A stretch of 64,000 nucleotides of DNA from Planctomycetota bacterium (GTDB taxonomy: Bacteria; Planctomycetota; Planctomycetia; Pirellulales; PNKZ01). The position numbers were made by a program, and so were the translations under genes. The stretch is from the NCBI GenBank assembly GCA_018242585.1, contig JAFEBQ010000050.1:1-64000 (forward strand), in the 5' to 3' direction. Positions 42,436 to 51,927 of the stretch are shown here, piece by piece (position 1 is the stretch's first letter; every line of letters begins with the position of its first letter). A model generated the notes under the pieces. It did not search any database. It was given only the letters and a program-made list of their open reading frames with translations, and was not told the origin of the DNA.

Positions 42436-43761
42436 CTACACCCACTCGCGGACGGGTCGCCCTTCGTTCAATAGGATCGGCCGGCCGTCCGGCGTCATCG
42501 TGATCAGGTCCAGCGGGATGCCCAGCTTGGTGTAGATCGTCGCCGCCACGTCTTCGGTGGTGTACGGGTCGTCGACCGCGGCACCACCTTCGTCGTCGGT
42601 GCGGCCCACGATCGTGCCGCCCTCGACACCGGCGCCGGCCATCATCACAAACCCGGCCGAGGCCCAGTGGTCGCGTCCCGAGGCCGAGTTGATCTTCGGA
42701 GTGCGGCCAAAGTCGGTCAGCCAGACCACCATTGTCGAATCGAGCATGCCGCGCTCTTCCAGGTCGATCAGCAATTGCGGCAGGCCCTGGTCGACCGGCG
42801 GCATTCGAGTTTTCTTCAACGAGGTGAAGTTGTTCTGGTGTGTGTCCCAGCCCGGGTCGGTGACGGTCACGAACCGGACTCCCGATTCGATCAACCGGCG
42901 GGCCAGCAAGCAGCTTTGCCCGAACCGCGTGCGGCCATAGGCGTCGCGCAGGGTGTCCTTCTCGGAGTTCAGGTCGAACGCCCGCTTGGTTTCCGGCGCG
43001 GTGATCATGTTCAGCGCCGCTTCGTAGTGCTCGTCAAGCGCGTGATACGCGGCCGGCTGTAGATCGCTCTTGCGTTGCAAATGGTCGATCGCTTCGAGCA
43101 TCGTGCGGCGGCGGGCAATGCGCCCGGCGTCGATCCCCTTGGGTGGCGTGATGTCCCGAACCGCGAAGTCCTTGGCGGCCGGATCGGCCATCAGCATGAA
43201 CGGGTTGTGTTCCAGGCCCAGGTAGCCGGCAAAACCACCGTTGTTGCGGTGGTCCATTGAATCGCCCAATTGCACGTACGGGGGCAATGCGTTGCGGAAG
43301 CCTTTCTGATGGCTGACCACCGAACCATAGCAGGGGAACGTCAACGCCGGGTTGAATCGCTTGCCCGACAGAACGTAAGCGTCGGCCACGCCGTGGCTGC
43401 CGTTCATCGGGTTCCAACTGCGCAAAATCGAGAACCGCTTGAACTCCTTGGCCATCCGCGAGCAGACTTCGGTGAATTGCACGCCCGGCACGGCGGTGTC
43501 GATGGCCTTGAACTCGCCGCGGACGGCGACCGGCGCGTTGGGCTTGGGGTCGAACGTGTCGTGGTGACTGGTCCCCCCTTGGGTCCAGATCAGGATGCAG
43601 TTTAATTCCTTGGTCGATTGCCCCTGGGCGGCCAACGCTTGCTTGTGCTTCAACAGGGCGGGCAGCGACAGCCCCAGGCCCGAGAGGGCGCCCAAGCGCA
43701 GAAACTCGCGACGACGAACACCCTGGCAATCGCGCGAAACGTGGGGCAGCAAGCCAAACAT
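42436..43761 (-). CDS. DUF1501 family exported protein
   Basis: A 441-residue paralogue of the DUF1501 protein at 24260. The ATG at 43761 has a GGAGG site and begins MFGLLPHVSRDCQG; an upstream in-frame start at 43878 adds a non-leader sequence. The Tat-like leader is GVRRREFLRLGALSGLGLSL. Family motifs: IWTQGGTSHHDTFDPKPNAP, DPGWDTHQNNFTSLKKTRMP, MVVWLTDFGRTPKINS and SGRDHWASAGFVMMAGAGV. No DUF1549/DUF1553 partner is adjacent to this copy. Confidence 0.95.
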   Translation of the reverse strand: MFGLLPHVSRDCQGVRRREFLRLGALSGLGLSLPALLKHKQALAAQGQSTKELNCILIWTQGGTSHHDTFDPKPNAPVAVRGEFKAIDTAVPGVQFTEVCSRMAKEFKRFSILRSWNPMNGSHGVADAYVLSGKRFNPALTFPCYGSVVSHQKGFRNALPPYVQLGDSMDHRNNGGFAGYLGLEHNPFMLMADPAAKDFAVRDITPPKGIDAGRIARRRTMLEAIDHLQRKSDLQPAAYHALDEHYEAALNMITAPETKRAFDLNSEKDTLRDAYGRTRFGQSCLLARRLIESGVRFVTVTDPGWDTHQNNFTSLKKTRMPPVDQGLPQLLIDLEERGMLDSTMVVWLTDFGRTPKINSASGRDHWASAGFVMMAGAGVEGGTIVGRTDDEGGAAVDDPYTTEDVAATIYTKLGIPLDLITMTPDGRPILLNEGRPVREWV

Positions 43762-44105
43762 GACGAGCCTCCGCAGGCAGTGATTCGGGGGGGGGCGGGA
43801 AAGATCCCGGGCAGGACGTGCAGTATAAGGCCAAATTGCCCGACCAATCAAGCGATTTGGATTGATAGCTGTCGGCAAATATCGGCTTTCTGTCGACAGA
43901 TTCTTGCCTGTTTTCGCGGGGGTGTTTCGGCCCTTTGGCGGGTATTACGGGTTAGGGGGGCTAAACCAGTAAAGTTGCGCGGTTCTGCGGGTTTTAACAG
44001 CTAGCGGTGTTGAGGAAACGCAACCTATTGGTGTCTGGCGGCTTGAAGCACTGGGGGGCGTTGATAGAGTCGAATCTATAGCCCCGATGCAACGACGAGA
44101 GCACC
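43762..44105. other. intergenic gap
   Basis: About 340 bases between divergent genes. It contains a G8 run near the DUF1501 start (43789-43796) and otherwise nothing recognised. Confidence 0.4.
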
Positions 44106-44708
44106 ATGGCGAGCAGCAGCGACGAGGTTTGGCGTATGTCGGAACCCCAGCCCACGAAATTCGATGAAGTCGAGCAGTTGATGCGCAACGCGCAACTGCG
44201 CGACGAGCTCGAACGATATGGCGACGAGTCGATCACCGTGCTCGACACGCGCGCCGTGCCGACTCCGGTCGAAAACGAATTCCTGGCCAGCATGCTGGCC
44301 TGGGAACGCGCGCCGGTGTTGCCGATTGCTCGCTGGTTCGAGCCGGCGTTGGCGTTGCCCGCGCCCGACACGCTGGACGACGCGCCGCTGCGCGATCTGT
44401 TGTGGAGCACGATCCACAAGCTGTTCAGCAAGCGGATTGTGTTGGACTTCACCGACCACTTATCGGATCGACAGTTGTACTGCTTGATCTTCCGCGACAT
44501 TCTGCCGGCCTGCGAAAAGAAGATCGACAACACCGAAAGCTACCTGCACTGGGACTGCGCCGGCGTCGGGGACGACGTTGAGGTCTGGCTCCGCTTTTAC
44601 GCCTCGGACGAAGAGCGCGAAGACTGGGCCGAACAGTTTCCCGAAGACCCGATACCCGGGCGCGAATCGCCCCCCTTCCCTCGTCGCCTGCCGCGGCGAC
44701 CCCTCTGA
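44106..44708 (+). CDS. conserved-looking protein of unknown function
   Basis: A 200-residue acidic, soluble protein; no leader or membrane segment. Features are KFDEVEQLMRNAQLRDELER near the N-terminus, a helical middle (LLWSTIHKLFSKRIVLDFTD) and YCLIFRDILPACEKKID, then a charged C-terminus with a Pro/Arg-rich end. No domain recognised. An alternative start is the internal Met at residue 11. It has its own terminator and stands alone. Confidence 0.8.
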   Translation: MASSSDEVWRMSEPQPTKFDEVEQLMRNAQLRDELERYGDESITVLDTRAVPTPVENEFLASMLAWERAPVLPIARWFEPALALPAPDTLDDAPLRDLLWSTIHKLFSKRIVLDFTDHLSDRQLYCLIFRDILPACEKKIDNTESYLHWDCAGVGDDVEVWLRFYASDEEREDWAEQFPEDPIPGRESPPFPRRLPRRPL

Positions 44709-44762
44709 TCGCAAGATCAGGGTCGCTTCTAAACAGCACGAGTAACACGTCGATAACACAAG

Positions 44763-44789
44763 CCCAGGGGCCTCACCCCTGGGTTTTTT
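44763..44789 (+). terminator. rho-independent terminator
   Basis: CCCAGGGG and CCCCTGGG form a perfect 8-bp stem with a 5-nt loop, followed by T6. It ends the 44106 gene. Confidence 0.92.
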
Positions 44790-44940
44790 GTTTGCCACCG
44801 CTTTGCTTCCCAAGGGAGTGAAATTCCTTGGCTTCGCGGGAGTTTAGCGACGTTGGACGCTCCCTTCAGGCACCGGTTGGTCGACTTCGCTATACTTGGA
44901 GTAGATCGATCTTCTCGTCGAGCAAGGCTTGGTCGTTCGT

Positions 44941-45507
44941 ATGGACCCGCTGATCTGGGCAATTCTGCTGCTGGTGGTTGGCCTGTTGCTGGCTGTCCTC
45001 GAGCTGTTCATTCCCTCCGGGGGCATCATCGGCGCCCTGGCGGCCGTGTCGCTGATTGGCGCGGTCTGGATGGGGTTCAAGCACGGCAATTGGACCGGTT
45101 TGGGGATGGCGACGGTGGCGCTGGTCGCGCTACCGGGGATTCTCAGCTTGGCGTTTCATGTTTGGCCCCACACCCGGATGGGGCGTCGGCTGCTGCTGGA
45201 TACACCGACCGCCGAGAGGGTGCTGCCCGACAACGACTTGCGTCGGTCGCTCCGATCGCTGGTCGGCAAGGTGGGTGTGACGCAGAGCTTGATGATGCCC
45301 AGCGGCGCGGTCGAAATCGAAGGCCGCTCGGTCGACGCGGTGACCGAAGGGCTGGCCATCGAAGCAGGCCAGCCGGTGCGCGTGGTCGAGGTGCGGGGCA
45401 CGCTGGTCGTGGTGCGTCCGTCGACCGATAAACCGGCGGCGCAAGACCCGCTGGCCCAATCGATTGAGTCGATCGGGCTCGATCCGTTCCAAGACCCGCT
45501 GGCCTAA
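44941..45507 (+). CDS. NfeD-family membrane protein
   Basis: A 188-residue protein. The ATG at 44941 is preferred over an upstream TTG at 44929, whose only ribosome-binding candidate would be too close. Hydrophobic segments at about 3-22, 25-44 and 52-72 (IWAILLLVVGLLLAVLELFI first) are followed by a small C-terminal OB-fold-like NfeD domain (GKVGVTQSLMMPSGAVEIEG to VRVVEVRGTLVVVR). NfeD proteins work with flotillin-like proteins, and here floA follows after 78 nt, confirming the assignment by context. Confidence 0.9.
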   Translation: MDPLIWAILLLVVGLLLAVLELFIPSGGIIGALAAVSLIGAVWMGFKHGNWTGLGMATVALVALPGILSLAFHVWPHTRMGRRLLLDTPTAERVLPDNDLRRSLRSLVGKVGVTQSLMMPSGAVEIEGRSVDAVTEGLAIEAGQPVRVVEVRGTLVVVRPSTDKPAAQDPLAQSIESIGLDPFQDPLA

Positions 45508-45585
45508 TTCGCCCGTTGCTTGACAAGCCTCTCGGCCCAGGCGACGATCCAAGCGGCTTTAATACACACTTTTCAGGGGCTGCCC

Positions 45586-46659
45586 ATGCCGTCCGCCCAG
45601 CTTGCCTTGTTCGCCGCGATTTCTGCGCCGAACCTGTTCTTGATCATCGGCTTGTTCATTGCGGTGATCGTGCTGCTGATCTTCCTGGCGGTGTTTGCCA
45701 GGTATTTCCGGTTTTGGATTCAATCGGTGACGACCGGCGCCGACATTGGCATCTTGGACCTGATCGGCATGACCTTCCGCAAGGTCAATCCGACGGTCAT
45801 CGTCCGCAGCAAGATCATGGCCGTGCAGGCCGGCCTGGGCGAAGACACCGGCATTACCTGCAAGGCCCTCGAGGCACACTACCTGGCCGGTGGCAACGTG
45901 CCGCTGGTGATTCGGGCCATGATCGCGGCCATGAAGGCCAAGACGATTGATCTCGATTTCAAGTTGGCGACGGCCATCGACTTGGCCGGGCGCAACGTGC
46001 TGGAAGCCGTCCAGACCAGCGTCTATCCCAAGGTGATCGACTGCCCGGGGCGTTCCTCGGGACGCGAATCGCTGGATGCGGTGGCCAAGAACGGCATTCA
46101 ATTGAAGGTCCGCGCCCGGGTGACGGTTCGCGCGAATCTGAACCAGGTCATCGGCGGCGCGACCGAAGAGACGATCATCGCGCGCGTCGGCGAAGGGATT
46201 GTCAGCGCCATTGGCTCGGCCGAGACGCACGCCGACGTGTTGGCGAATCCTGATCGCATTTCCAAGGCCGTGCTGGCCCGCCGGCTCGACTCGCAAACGG
46301 CGTTCGAGATCGTCTCGATCGACATCGCCAACGTCGACGTCGGCGATAACATCGGCGCGCGCCTGCAAGCCGACCAGGCCGAAGCCGACACGCGCGTGGC
46401 TCGGGCCAGCGCCGAAGGACGCCGCGCGATGGCGGTCTCGCAAGAGCAAGAGAACATAGCAATCATCGAAGAAAGCCGGGCCAAGCTGGTCGAAGCCGAA
46501 GCGGCGGTCCCCCAGGCGATTGCCGATGCGTTCAACGATCGCAAGCTGACGATCATGGACTATTACAAGCTGCGCAACGTGCAGGCCGACACCGACATGC
46601 GGGCCGCCATCGCCGGCACCAGCCATACGCGCAATGGACAGCGGAGTCCCGCCACATGA
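45586..46659 (+). CDS. floA: flotillin-like protein FloA
   Basis: A 357-residue scaffold protein of functional membrane microdomains. The ATG at 45586 gives an N-terminal hydrophobic hairpin (about 12-38, [19 protein letters not shown]), then the FloA/YqfA-type SPFH-like domain ([60 protein letters not shown]) and a Glu/Ala-rich helical tail ([20 protein letters not shown]). Length and sequence fit bacterial FloA well. It sits between nfeD and an unknown membrane protein whose start overlaps its stop. Confidence 0.93.
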   Translation: MPSAQLALFAAISAPNLFLIIGLFIAVIVLLIFLAVFARYFRFWIQSVTTGADIGILDLIGMTFRKVNPTVIVRSKIMAVQAGLGEDTGITCKALEAHYLAGGNVPLVIRAMIAAMKAKTIDLDFKLATAIDLAGRNVLEAVQTSVYPKVIDCPGRSSGRESLDAVAKNGIQLKVRARVTVRANLNQVIGGATEETIIARVGEGIVSAIGSAETHADVLANPDRISKAVLARRLDSQTAFEIVSIDIANVDVGDNIGARLQADQAEADTRVARASAEGRRAMAVSQEQENIAIIEESRAKLVEAEAAVPQAIADAFNDRKLTIMDYYKLRNVQADTDMRAAIAGTSHTRNGQRSPAT

Positions 46660-47402
46660 GCATGCTGCTGGCCGGCCTGATGCCGGACCACGTGTTGCTG
46701 GCCGACGGTGACATGAAGGCGGTGATTCAGATCATCGTCTTCATTCTGATTCTGGCATTCTCCGGGATCAGCCAGTTGGTCAAATGGCTCAAGAAGCAAC
46801 AGCAGCAACCGCCCGGCCCCCGTCCCGATGCCCCGGCGCAGCGCCCGGCCGGCCAGCAAGAGCTGATGAACGAGGTCGAAGAGTTCCTGCGTCGCGCTTC
46901 GCAGGGAGGAAACAAGCCCCCTGAGCCGCAACCTCAAGCCCAGCAGCGCTCGCGTCAGGAGCGTGGCAAGAAGCGCTCCGCCGCGCAAAGCGAATCTGCC
47001 AAGCAAGCTTCCCGCCGCACACAGCGCCCGGCGGCACAGCCGCGCGTGGACGTTGTGGCAGCCGAGGTGGTGGACGAGCCGCTGGCGCGCCGGCATTTGG
47101 CCCCCGGCCTGCAGGATCACATCAGCCAGCGCAACCTGGAACAGCGCCAAGGAAGCATTGCCGAGCACGAGCAACAGTTCAGCTCGAAAATCGAGTCGAC
47201 GTTCCAGCACAGCGTCGGCGGGTTGTCGGCCCAGTTGGGTGACTCGACTGTCGAATCGGCCACACCCGCCGCTCCGGCCGGCCAGGAGGCGCCGGCTGAC
47301 TCGCCCGCCGCCGAGATGCTGGCCTTGCTGCAAAGCCCCGCGGGCATTCGCCAGGCCGTGCTGCTGAACGAGGTTCTGCAGCGTCCTACCCAGCGCTGGT
47401 AA
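46656..47402 (+). CDS. membrane-anchored Gln-rich protein in the NfeD-FloA operon
   Basis: A 248-residue protein starting with ATGA overlap on the floA stop. One membrane segment at about 20-42 ([20 protein letters not shown]) is followed by a Gln/Pro/Arg-rich, probably disordered stretch (60-130) and a helical C-terminal part ending [20 protein letters not shown]. The C-terminal 30 residues look like a conserved short motif. No family recognised. The translational coupling to FloA suggests a function in the same membrane microdomain. Confidence 0.82.
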   Translation: MSMLLAGLMPDHVLLADGDMKAVIQIIVFILILAFSGISQLVKWLKKQQQQPPGPRPDAPAQRPAGQQELMNEVEEFLRRASQGGNKPPEPQPQAQQRSRQERGKKRSAAQSESAKQASRRTQRPAAQPRVDVVAAEVVDEPLARRHLAPGLQDHISQRNLEQRQGSIAEHEQQFSSKIESTFQHSVGGLSAQLGDSTVESATPAAPAGQEAPADSPAAEMLALLQSPAGIRQAVLLNEVLQRPTQRW

Positions 47403-47633
47403 TAACGGCCATAATCAAGCCATGTCCGCTTTGCTTGCGCCACTCGGGCGCTATAAGAACTCCGAATCTAGAGTCGCTTGACGGAGCGATCGGTAGATGA
47501 AAGTGCGCGAGTGACGTATAAGCTGGTTTCGATTGAGAATTGTAGCGAGAAGTGACTGGCATTCTGCGAAACAATACGTTTCGAAAACGGACAGATCCGC
47601 GAATCGCTGCGCTCTGGAAGGGAAGGTCGCACT

Positions 47634-48575
47634 ATGAGTAACTTGCACGCCGGGATAAGCGAAGTTGCCATCAGGAACTTTAGGGGCATCGAGGATTTGA
47701 CTCTAAAGTTTGAACAACCATCTGGCTATCCCACGCAAGTTGGCGTAATTGCTGGACCAAATGGGTCAGGTAAGACTTCCGTACTCGAGGCGTGCCTTGC
47801 AGCTGGAGCCCATCGTGATTTAGTCAAGGGACAGCTTGGCAAATCGGCTGTTCGGTTCGGGCAAGCTGACTATCAGATTGACATCACGATCCGCGTACAA
47901 AGCGAGACTTATGAGGCTAGAGCTACGGCTCAAAGTCATGGTCGGTCGGTCATCCCTTTTGCCTACTTCTCATCCTGGAGGGCTCCTCAGCTGGTGGGGT
48001 CATTGGGAATTACCGCTGGAAAGCGCGGGCGCCGACCCAAATTGAATGAACAGAACCGCTTGTGGAATATCAAACAATTCTTGATCAACGCGAGGGCGCA
48101 CGAGTTCTTCCCAAAAACGACCCAACCGGTCAAATCGCGATTTGAATCGGTTGCTCACGATTTGAACCATGTGTGGAATCTCTTCTTTCCTGGCCAATCA
48201 TTTGTCGTTGAACCTGTCGATGAGAGACCCGACGAGGGATTTGATGTATTTCTACTAGACCGCGGCGCACGACTGCCCATCGACGCGCTGAGTTCAGGTC
48301 AGTTGGAGATTTTTATGTTTGCGGGTGGTCTAGCTATCGAAGAATTTCAGCAAGGGATCATTCTCATCGATGAGCCGGAATTGCACCTCGATCCTCAATG
48401 GCACCGGACGTTTCTAAAGGCCCTCGCTTATCTGAAGCCAGAATGCCAGATTATTGTTGGAACGCATTCACCAGAAGTGTTCGATTCCGTCATGTCGTTC
48501 GAACGGCACTTTCTCGTCCCGGCCGAAGACCGAAGAGCCAATGCGTGGCTAAGCGGTTTCGGCAAGGGAGCATGA
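47634..48575 (+). CDS. AAA/ABC-type ATPase, PARIS AriA-like
   Basis: A 313-residue ATPase. The ATG has a strong AAGGGAAGG region upstream. It begins with VAIRNFRGIEDLTLKF, typical of OLD/RecF-like ATPases. Walker A is GPNGSGKT (41-48), the signature is ALSSGQLE, Walker B is GIILIDEPELHLDP and the switch region is IIVGTHSPEVFDS. It is fused to no nuclease; instead a DUF4435/TOPRIM-like gene follows after one base. That pairing is the PARIS layout, where the ATPase senses phage proteins and releases the toxic partner. AriA proteins are often somewhat longer. Codon use and lower GC differ from the neighbours, suggesting transfer. Confidence 0.82.
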   Translation: MSNLHAGISEVAIRNFRGIEDLTLKFEQPSGYPTQVGVIAGPNGSGKTSVLEACLAAGAHRDLVKGQLGKSAVRFGQADYQIDITIRVQSETYEARATAQSHGRSVIPFAYFSSWRAPQLVGSLGITAGKRGRRPKLNEQNRLWNIKQFLINARAHEFFPKTTQPVKSRFESVAHDLNHVWNLFFPGQSFVVEPVDERPDEGFDVFLLDRGARLPIDALSSGQLEIFMFAGGLAIEEFQQGIILIDEPELHLDPQWHRTFLKALAYLKPECQIIVGTHSPEVFDSVMSFERHFLVPAEDRRANAWLSGFGKGA

Positions 48576-48576
48576 T

Positions 48577-49416
48577 ATGACGGCAACTGCCAAGTTCCCC
48601 GGCTTTTACACCGGCGCTATCAACCTTTGGGTCGAAGATGTCGTAACTGAAAATTACTTGCGAAAGGCATGGAACGATGATCCGGCAGTTCGCTTTTACA
48701 TTGGCGGAGGAGCGGACGGCATTTTAGCTGTTCTAAAGGAGGCAGAGTCAGCCGGACTTAAAAACGTGTTTGCCTATGTCGATCGTGATTTTCGGACGTC
48801 GAATCGAGCGGATTGGAATAATCCTGCAAAGGGTCGGAAATTTGTTGCCGATGTGCATGAAGTCGAAAATCACCTTTTAGATTGCGCCGCGCTCGCTGGG
48901 TGTCGCTTAAACTCACAAGGCCGCGTGGCTGCGGATATCGATACACGGCTTAAGCAACGTGCTGGGGAATTGGCGTGGTGGATGGCTTGTCGAAGAGTAA
49001 TCGCTGAAGTGAGAGAACGAACACTCCAGGGTTTTTATCACGACCCCATATGCCCTGAAGTGACTGATCAGACATCGGCCGAAAAGTATGTTCTGGCCGA
49101 ACCCTGGCGAGCCCAAGTGCAAGCCTATGTGCCAACATTGACCAACCTTAATCTTCAAACGGCTCTGGCAAATCACCATGTAGACGCCACCACTTGGATC
49201 ACGAATGGTCAATGGCGATCGCAGTTTTCAGGCAAAGAACTCTTCAGGCACATTCGCGGTTGGGTGTACACCAACGCGCCGGCAACAAATTCGACATCCA
49301 TGTCCGATGCCGACCTAGCCAAGGCAATCGGTGAGTGGCAGTGCCAGAATGCATGCGTTCCGAGTGAGATTGCCGATCTGCTCATTGCGTTGAAGGCCAA
49401 GGCGGGAGTTCCGTAG
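48577..49416 (+). CDS. DUF4435/TOPRIM-like protein, PARIS AriB-like effector
   Basis: A 279-residue protein beginning one base after the ATPase stop. The TOPRIM-like pattern is visible: Glu20 in NLWVEDVVTENYL, GGGADGI (43-49), Asp69 and Asp71 in VFAYVDRDF, and HEVENHLL (94-101), which is the DUF4435 hallmark. AriB of PARIS is such a protein and cuts host tRNA-Lys when released from AriA. The function here is therefore inferred as an abortive-infection nuclease. The C-terminal half (150-279) is helical and not recognised. AT-richer than the surroundings. Related alternatives are other ATPase-TOPRIM pairs such as OLD or Gabija-like systems. Confidence 0.8.
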   Translation: MTATAKFPGFYTGAINLWVEDVVTENYLRKAWNDDPAVRFYIGGGADGILAVLKEAESAGLKNVFAYVDRDFRTSNRADWNNPAKGRKFVADVHEVENHLLDCAALAGCRLNSQGRVAADIDTRLKQRAGELAWWMACRRVIAEVRERTLQGFYHDPICPEVTDQTSAEKYVLAEPWRAQVQAYVPTLTNLNLQTALANHHVDATTWITNGQWRSQFSGKELFRHIRGWVYTNAPATNSTSMSDADLAKAIGEWQCQNACVPSEIADLLIALKAKAGVP

Positions 49417-49540
49417 CAGTTCCATGTCCAAGAGCACTTGCGTGATATACGACTAACATTCTTTTGGTGCCCGACGTCAACCACGCCGCACGATTCAACT
49501 TTGATCCACACACAACTCTCAATACAGAAGGATACATCGC

Positions 49541-50464
49541 ATGGCCATTCTCAAAATTGAACCCGGCAAGACGCGACTCGGCTGGATCGGCACCGGTGTG
49601 ATGGGGACCAGCATGTGCGGCCACCTGCTGGCCAAAGGCTTCGCGGTCACCGCCTATAACCGCACTCGTGAACGGGCCGACAAGGCGCTGGCCGCCGGCG
49701 CCAAGTGGGCCGACACGCCCAAAGCGGTTGCCGAACAATCGGACGTGGTGTTCACCATTGTCGGTTATCCGCGCGATGTCCGCGAAGTGACCATGGGCAA
49801 GGACGGCGCGCTGGCCGGCAGTAAGGCCGGCAACATTCTGGTCGACATGACCACCAGCGAACCGTCCCTGGCGCGTGAAATCGAAGCCGCCGCCAAGGCC
49901 AAGGGAGTGCATAGCGTCGACGCGCCGGTTTCGGGTGGCGACATCGGCGCGCGCGAAGCCCGGCTGTCGATCATGATCGGCGGCGATAAGAGTGTCGTTG
50001 ACGCGCTGATGCCCTGCTTCGAAGCGATGGGCAAGACGATCGTTCACCAGGGAGGCCCTGGCGCTGGTCAACACACCAAGATGGTGAACCAGATTCTGAT
50101 CGCCACCGGGATGATTGGCGTGTGCGAGGCGATGTTGTACGGCTACAAGGCTGGGCTCGACCTCGAAACGGTGCTCAAGTCGGTCGGCTCGGGGGCGGCC
50201 GGCAGTTGGTCGCTGTTGAACTATGGGCCGCGATTGCTGGCCAACAACTTTGACCCGGGCTTTTACGTCGAGCATTTCATCAAGGACATGGGCATCGCCT
50301 TGGAAGAGGCTCGGCGGATGAATCTGTCGCTGCCTGGACTCGGCCTGGCCCAGCAACTATACGTGGCACTGGCGGCCCAGGGGCACTCGCGCTGCGGTGT
50401 GCAGGCCTTGCAGTTGGCGCTGGCGAATCTGTCGGGCATCGATTGGAAGAACCGTGCCAAATAA
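49541..50464 (+). CDS. beta-hydroxyacid dehydrogenase (3-hydroxyisobutyrate/tartronate-semialdehyde reductase family)
   Basis: A 307-residue NAD(P)-dependent enzyme. The Rossmann motif is [20 protein letters not shown] (14-33), the substrate loop is [17 protein letters not shown], and the catalytic Lys is in [13 protein letters not shown]. The family oxidises or reduces small beta-hydroxyacids such as 3-hydroxyisobutyrate, tartronate semialdehyde or glyoxylate derivatives. Which substrate is used cannot be read from sequence. The next gene's probable start overlaps its stop by 11 nt. Confidence 0.93.
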   Translation: MAILKIEPGKTRLGWIGTGVMGTSMCGHLLAKGFAVTAYNRTRERADKALAAGAKWADTPKAVAEQSDVVFTIVGYPRDVREVTMGKDGALAGSKAGNILVDMTTSEPSLAREIEAAAKAKGVHSVDAPVSGGDIGAREARLSIMIGGDKSVVDALMPCFEAMGKTIVHQGGPGAGQHTKMVNQILIATGMIGVCEAMLYGYKAGLDLETVLKSVGSGAAGSWSLLNYGPRLLANNFDPGFYVEHFIKDMGIALEEARRMNLSLPGLGLAQQLYVALAAQGHSRCGVQALQLALANLSGIDWKNRAK

Positions 50465-51761
50465 GTTGTTGCGGCTGGCAAGCGCGATGGTCTGGTTGAC
50501 GGCGGCCGTGGCGGTGGCCGCTGCGCCGGGTGAGCGACTGCCCTGGCCCGACAAAAGCGGCCCGACCTTCGACGGGCACGCGGCCGCGGAAGATTGCGCC
50601 GGCGTGCCGACCACTTGGGACGAAGCCTCGGGCAAGAACGTCGCCTGGAAGATTCCGATCGAAGGGGCTGGGCTCTCGACGCCGGTCATCGGCCACGGCA
50701 AGCTTTGGTTCACCTCGGCCACCGAAGACGGCAAGCAGCAGTACGTCTATTGCGTCGAGGCGGCCAGCGGGCGCGTGCTGCACCACAAGCTGGTGTTCGA
50801 GAATCCCGAGCCCGAGCCGTTGGGCAATCCGGTGAACACGTACGCCTCGCCGTCGTGTTACTTGGAACCTGACGCGGTGTACGTCCATTTCGGCGCGTAT
50901 GGGACGGCGCGGCTCGATCCGGAAACAGCCAGCGTCGTCTGGCAGCGGCGCGACCTGCCGTGCCGTCACTTTCGCGGGCCGGGCTCGTCGCCGGTCGTGT
51001 TTCAGGATTTGCTGATCCTGACGTTCGATGGCATCGACCTGCAATACGTCGAAGCCCTCGACAAGCGCACCGGCAAGACGGTGTGGCACACGCCACGCAG
51101 CACCGACTACAAGGACTTGAACGCCGAGGGAAAGCCGAAGGCCGACGGCGATCTGCGCAAGGCGTACCACACGCCGGTCATCACCATGGTCGACGGCCAG
51201 CCGCAGCTGATTTCCATCGGATCGAAGGCCGGCTTTGGCTACGAGCCGCTGACCGGCAAAGAGATTTGGACGTTCGAGCACAGCGACATGAACGCCTCGG
51301 CGCGGCCGCTGTTTTTGCCGCACCAAGTCATCGTCAATACCGGCGGCAGCGAGCTGTATAACATTCGCCTCGACAGCACCGCGCGCGGCAATGTGTCGAA
51401 GAGTCACGTCAATTGGATGCGCAAAAAGAACAACGCCAAGCTGTCTTCGCCGGTGGTGGTAAAGGGCCGGATTTACTACGTGACCGACAAGGGGGTGGTG
51501 TTCTGCGTCGATGCCGCCAAGGGGGAGGAACTGTGGGCCAAGCGGCTGGGCGGACAGTTCGTGGCGTCGCCGGTCGTGATTGGCGACTTGATCTACTTCT
51601 GCGACGAGGTCGGGACCAGCTACGTGATCCGCGCCGGCACCGAGTATCAGGAAGTGGCGCAAGGCCTGCTAAGCGACGGCATGCGGGCATCGCCGGCGGT
51701 GGCCAACGGCGCGCTGTACATGCGCACCTTTAATTCGCTCTACAAGATTGCCGCCAAGTAA
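50454..51761 (+). CDS. exported PQQ-like beta-propeller protein
   Basis: A 435-residue protein. GTG at 50454 follows GGAAGA and gives a signal peptide (about 1-28, [20 protein letters not shown]); TTG at 50466 is an alternative. The mature part has repeated blades of the PQQ/BamB-like type: [69 protein letters not shown] and [20 protein letters not shown]. Many planctomycete proteins of this family are annotated as PQQ-binding without cofactor proof. Coupled to the dehydrogenase gene. Confidence 0.92.
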   Translation: MPNKLLRLASAMVWLTAAVAVAAAPGERLPWPDKSGPTFDGHAAAEDCAGVPTTWDEASGKNVAWKIPIEGAGLSTPVIGHGKLWFTSATEDGKQQYVYCVEAASGRVLHHKLVFENPEPEPLGNPVNTYASPSCYLEPDAVYVHFGAYGTARLDPETASVVWQRRDLPCRHFRGPGSSPVVFQDLLILTFDGIDLQYVEALDKRTGKTVWHTPRSTDYKDLNAEGKPKADGDLRKAYHTPVITMVDGQPQLISIGSKAGFGYEPLTGKEIWTFEHSDMNASARPLFLPHQVIVNTGGSELYNIRLDSTARGNVSKSHVNWMRKKNNAKLSSPVVVKGRIYYVTDKGVVFCVDAAKGEELWAKRLGGQFVASPVVIGDLIYFCDEVGTSYVIRAGTEYQEVAQGLLSDGMRASPAVANGALYMRTFNSLYKIAAK

Positions 51762-51833
51762 CGCTAGCTGGGCACACACGCCGCGGGCGACACGCGACCG
51801 GCGGAAACTTTGTGCGGCCCAGGCAAATCAAGG

Positions 51834-51863
51834 TTGCCCAATCGCGCGCGGCGCGGCTAGATT
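51834..51863 (+). promoter_or_regulatory. candidate promoter of the SYLF gene
   Basis: TTGCCC (51834-51839) and TAGATT (51858-51863) with 18-nt spacing, 65 nt before the ATG at 51928. Each box matches about four of six consensus bases. Confidence 0.35.
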
Positions 51864-51927
51864 CTGGGCTGCGCCGGGCGTATTCGTTGGCTCGGTTTCA
51901 TTCGTTGACTCGCACCGAGGCAGGCTT

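Noticed and set aside
47634-49416. Gabija or retron assignment for the ATPase pair
   Set aside because: Gabija has a fused ATPase-TOPRIM protein plus a UvrD-like helicase, and no reverse transcriptase is present; the DUF4435 pattern fits PARIS better.
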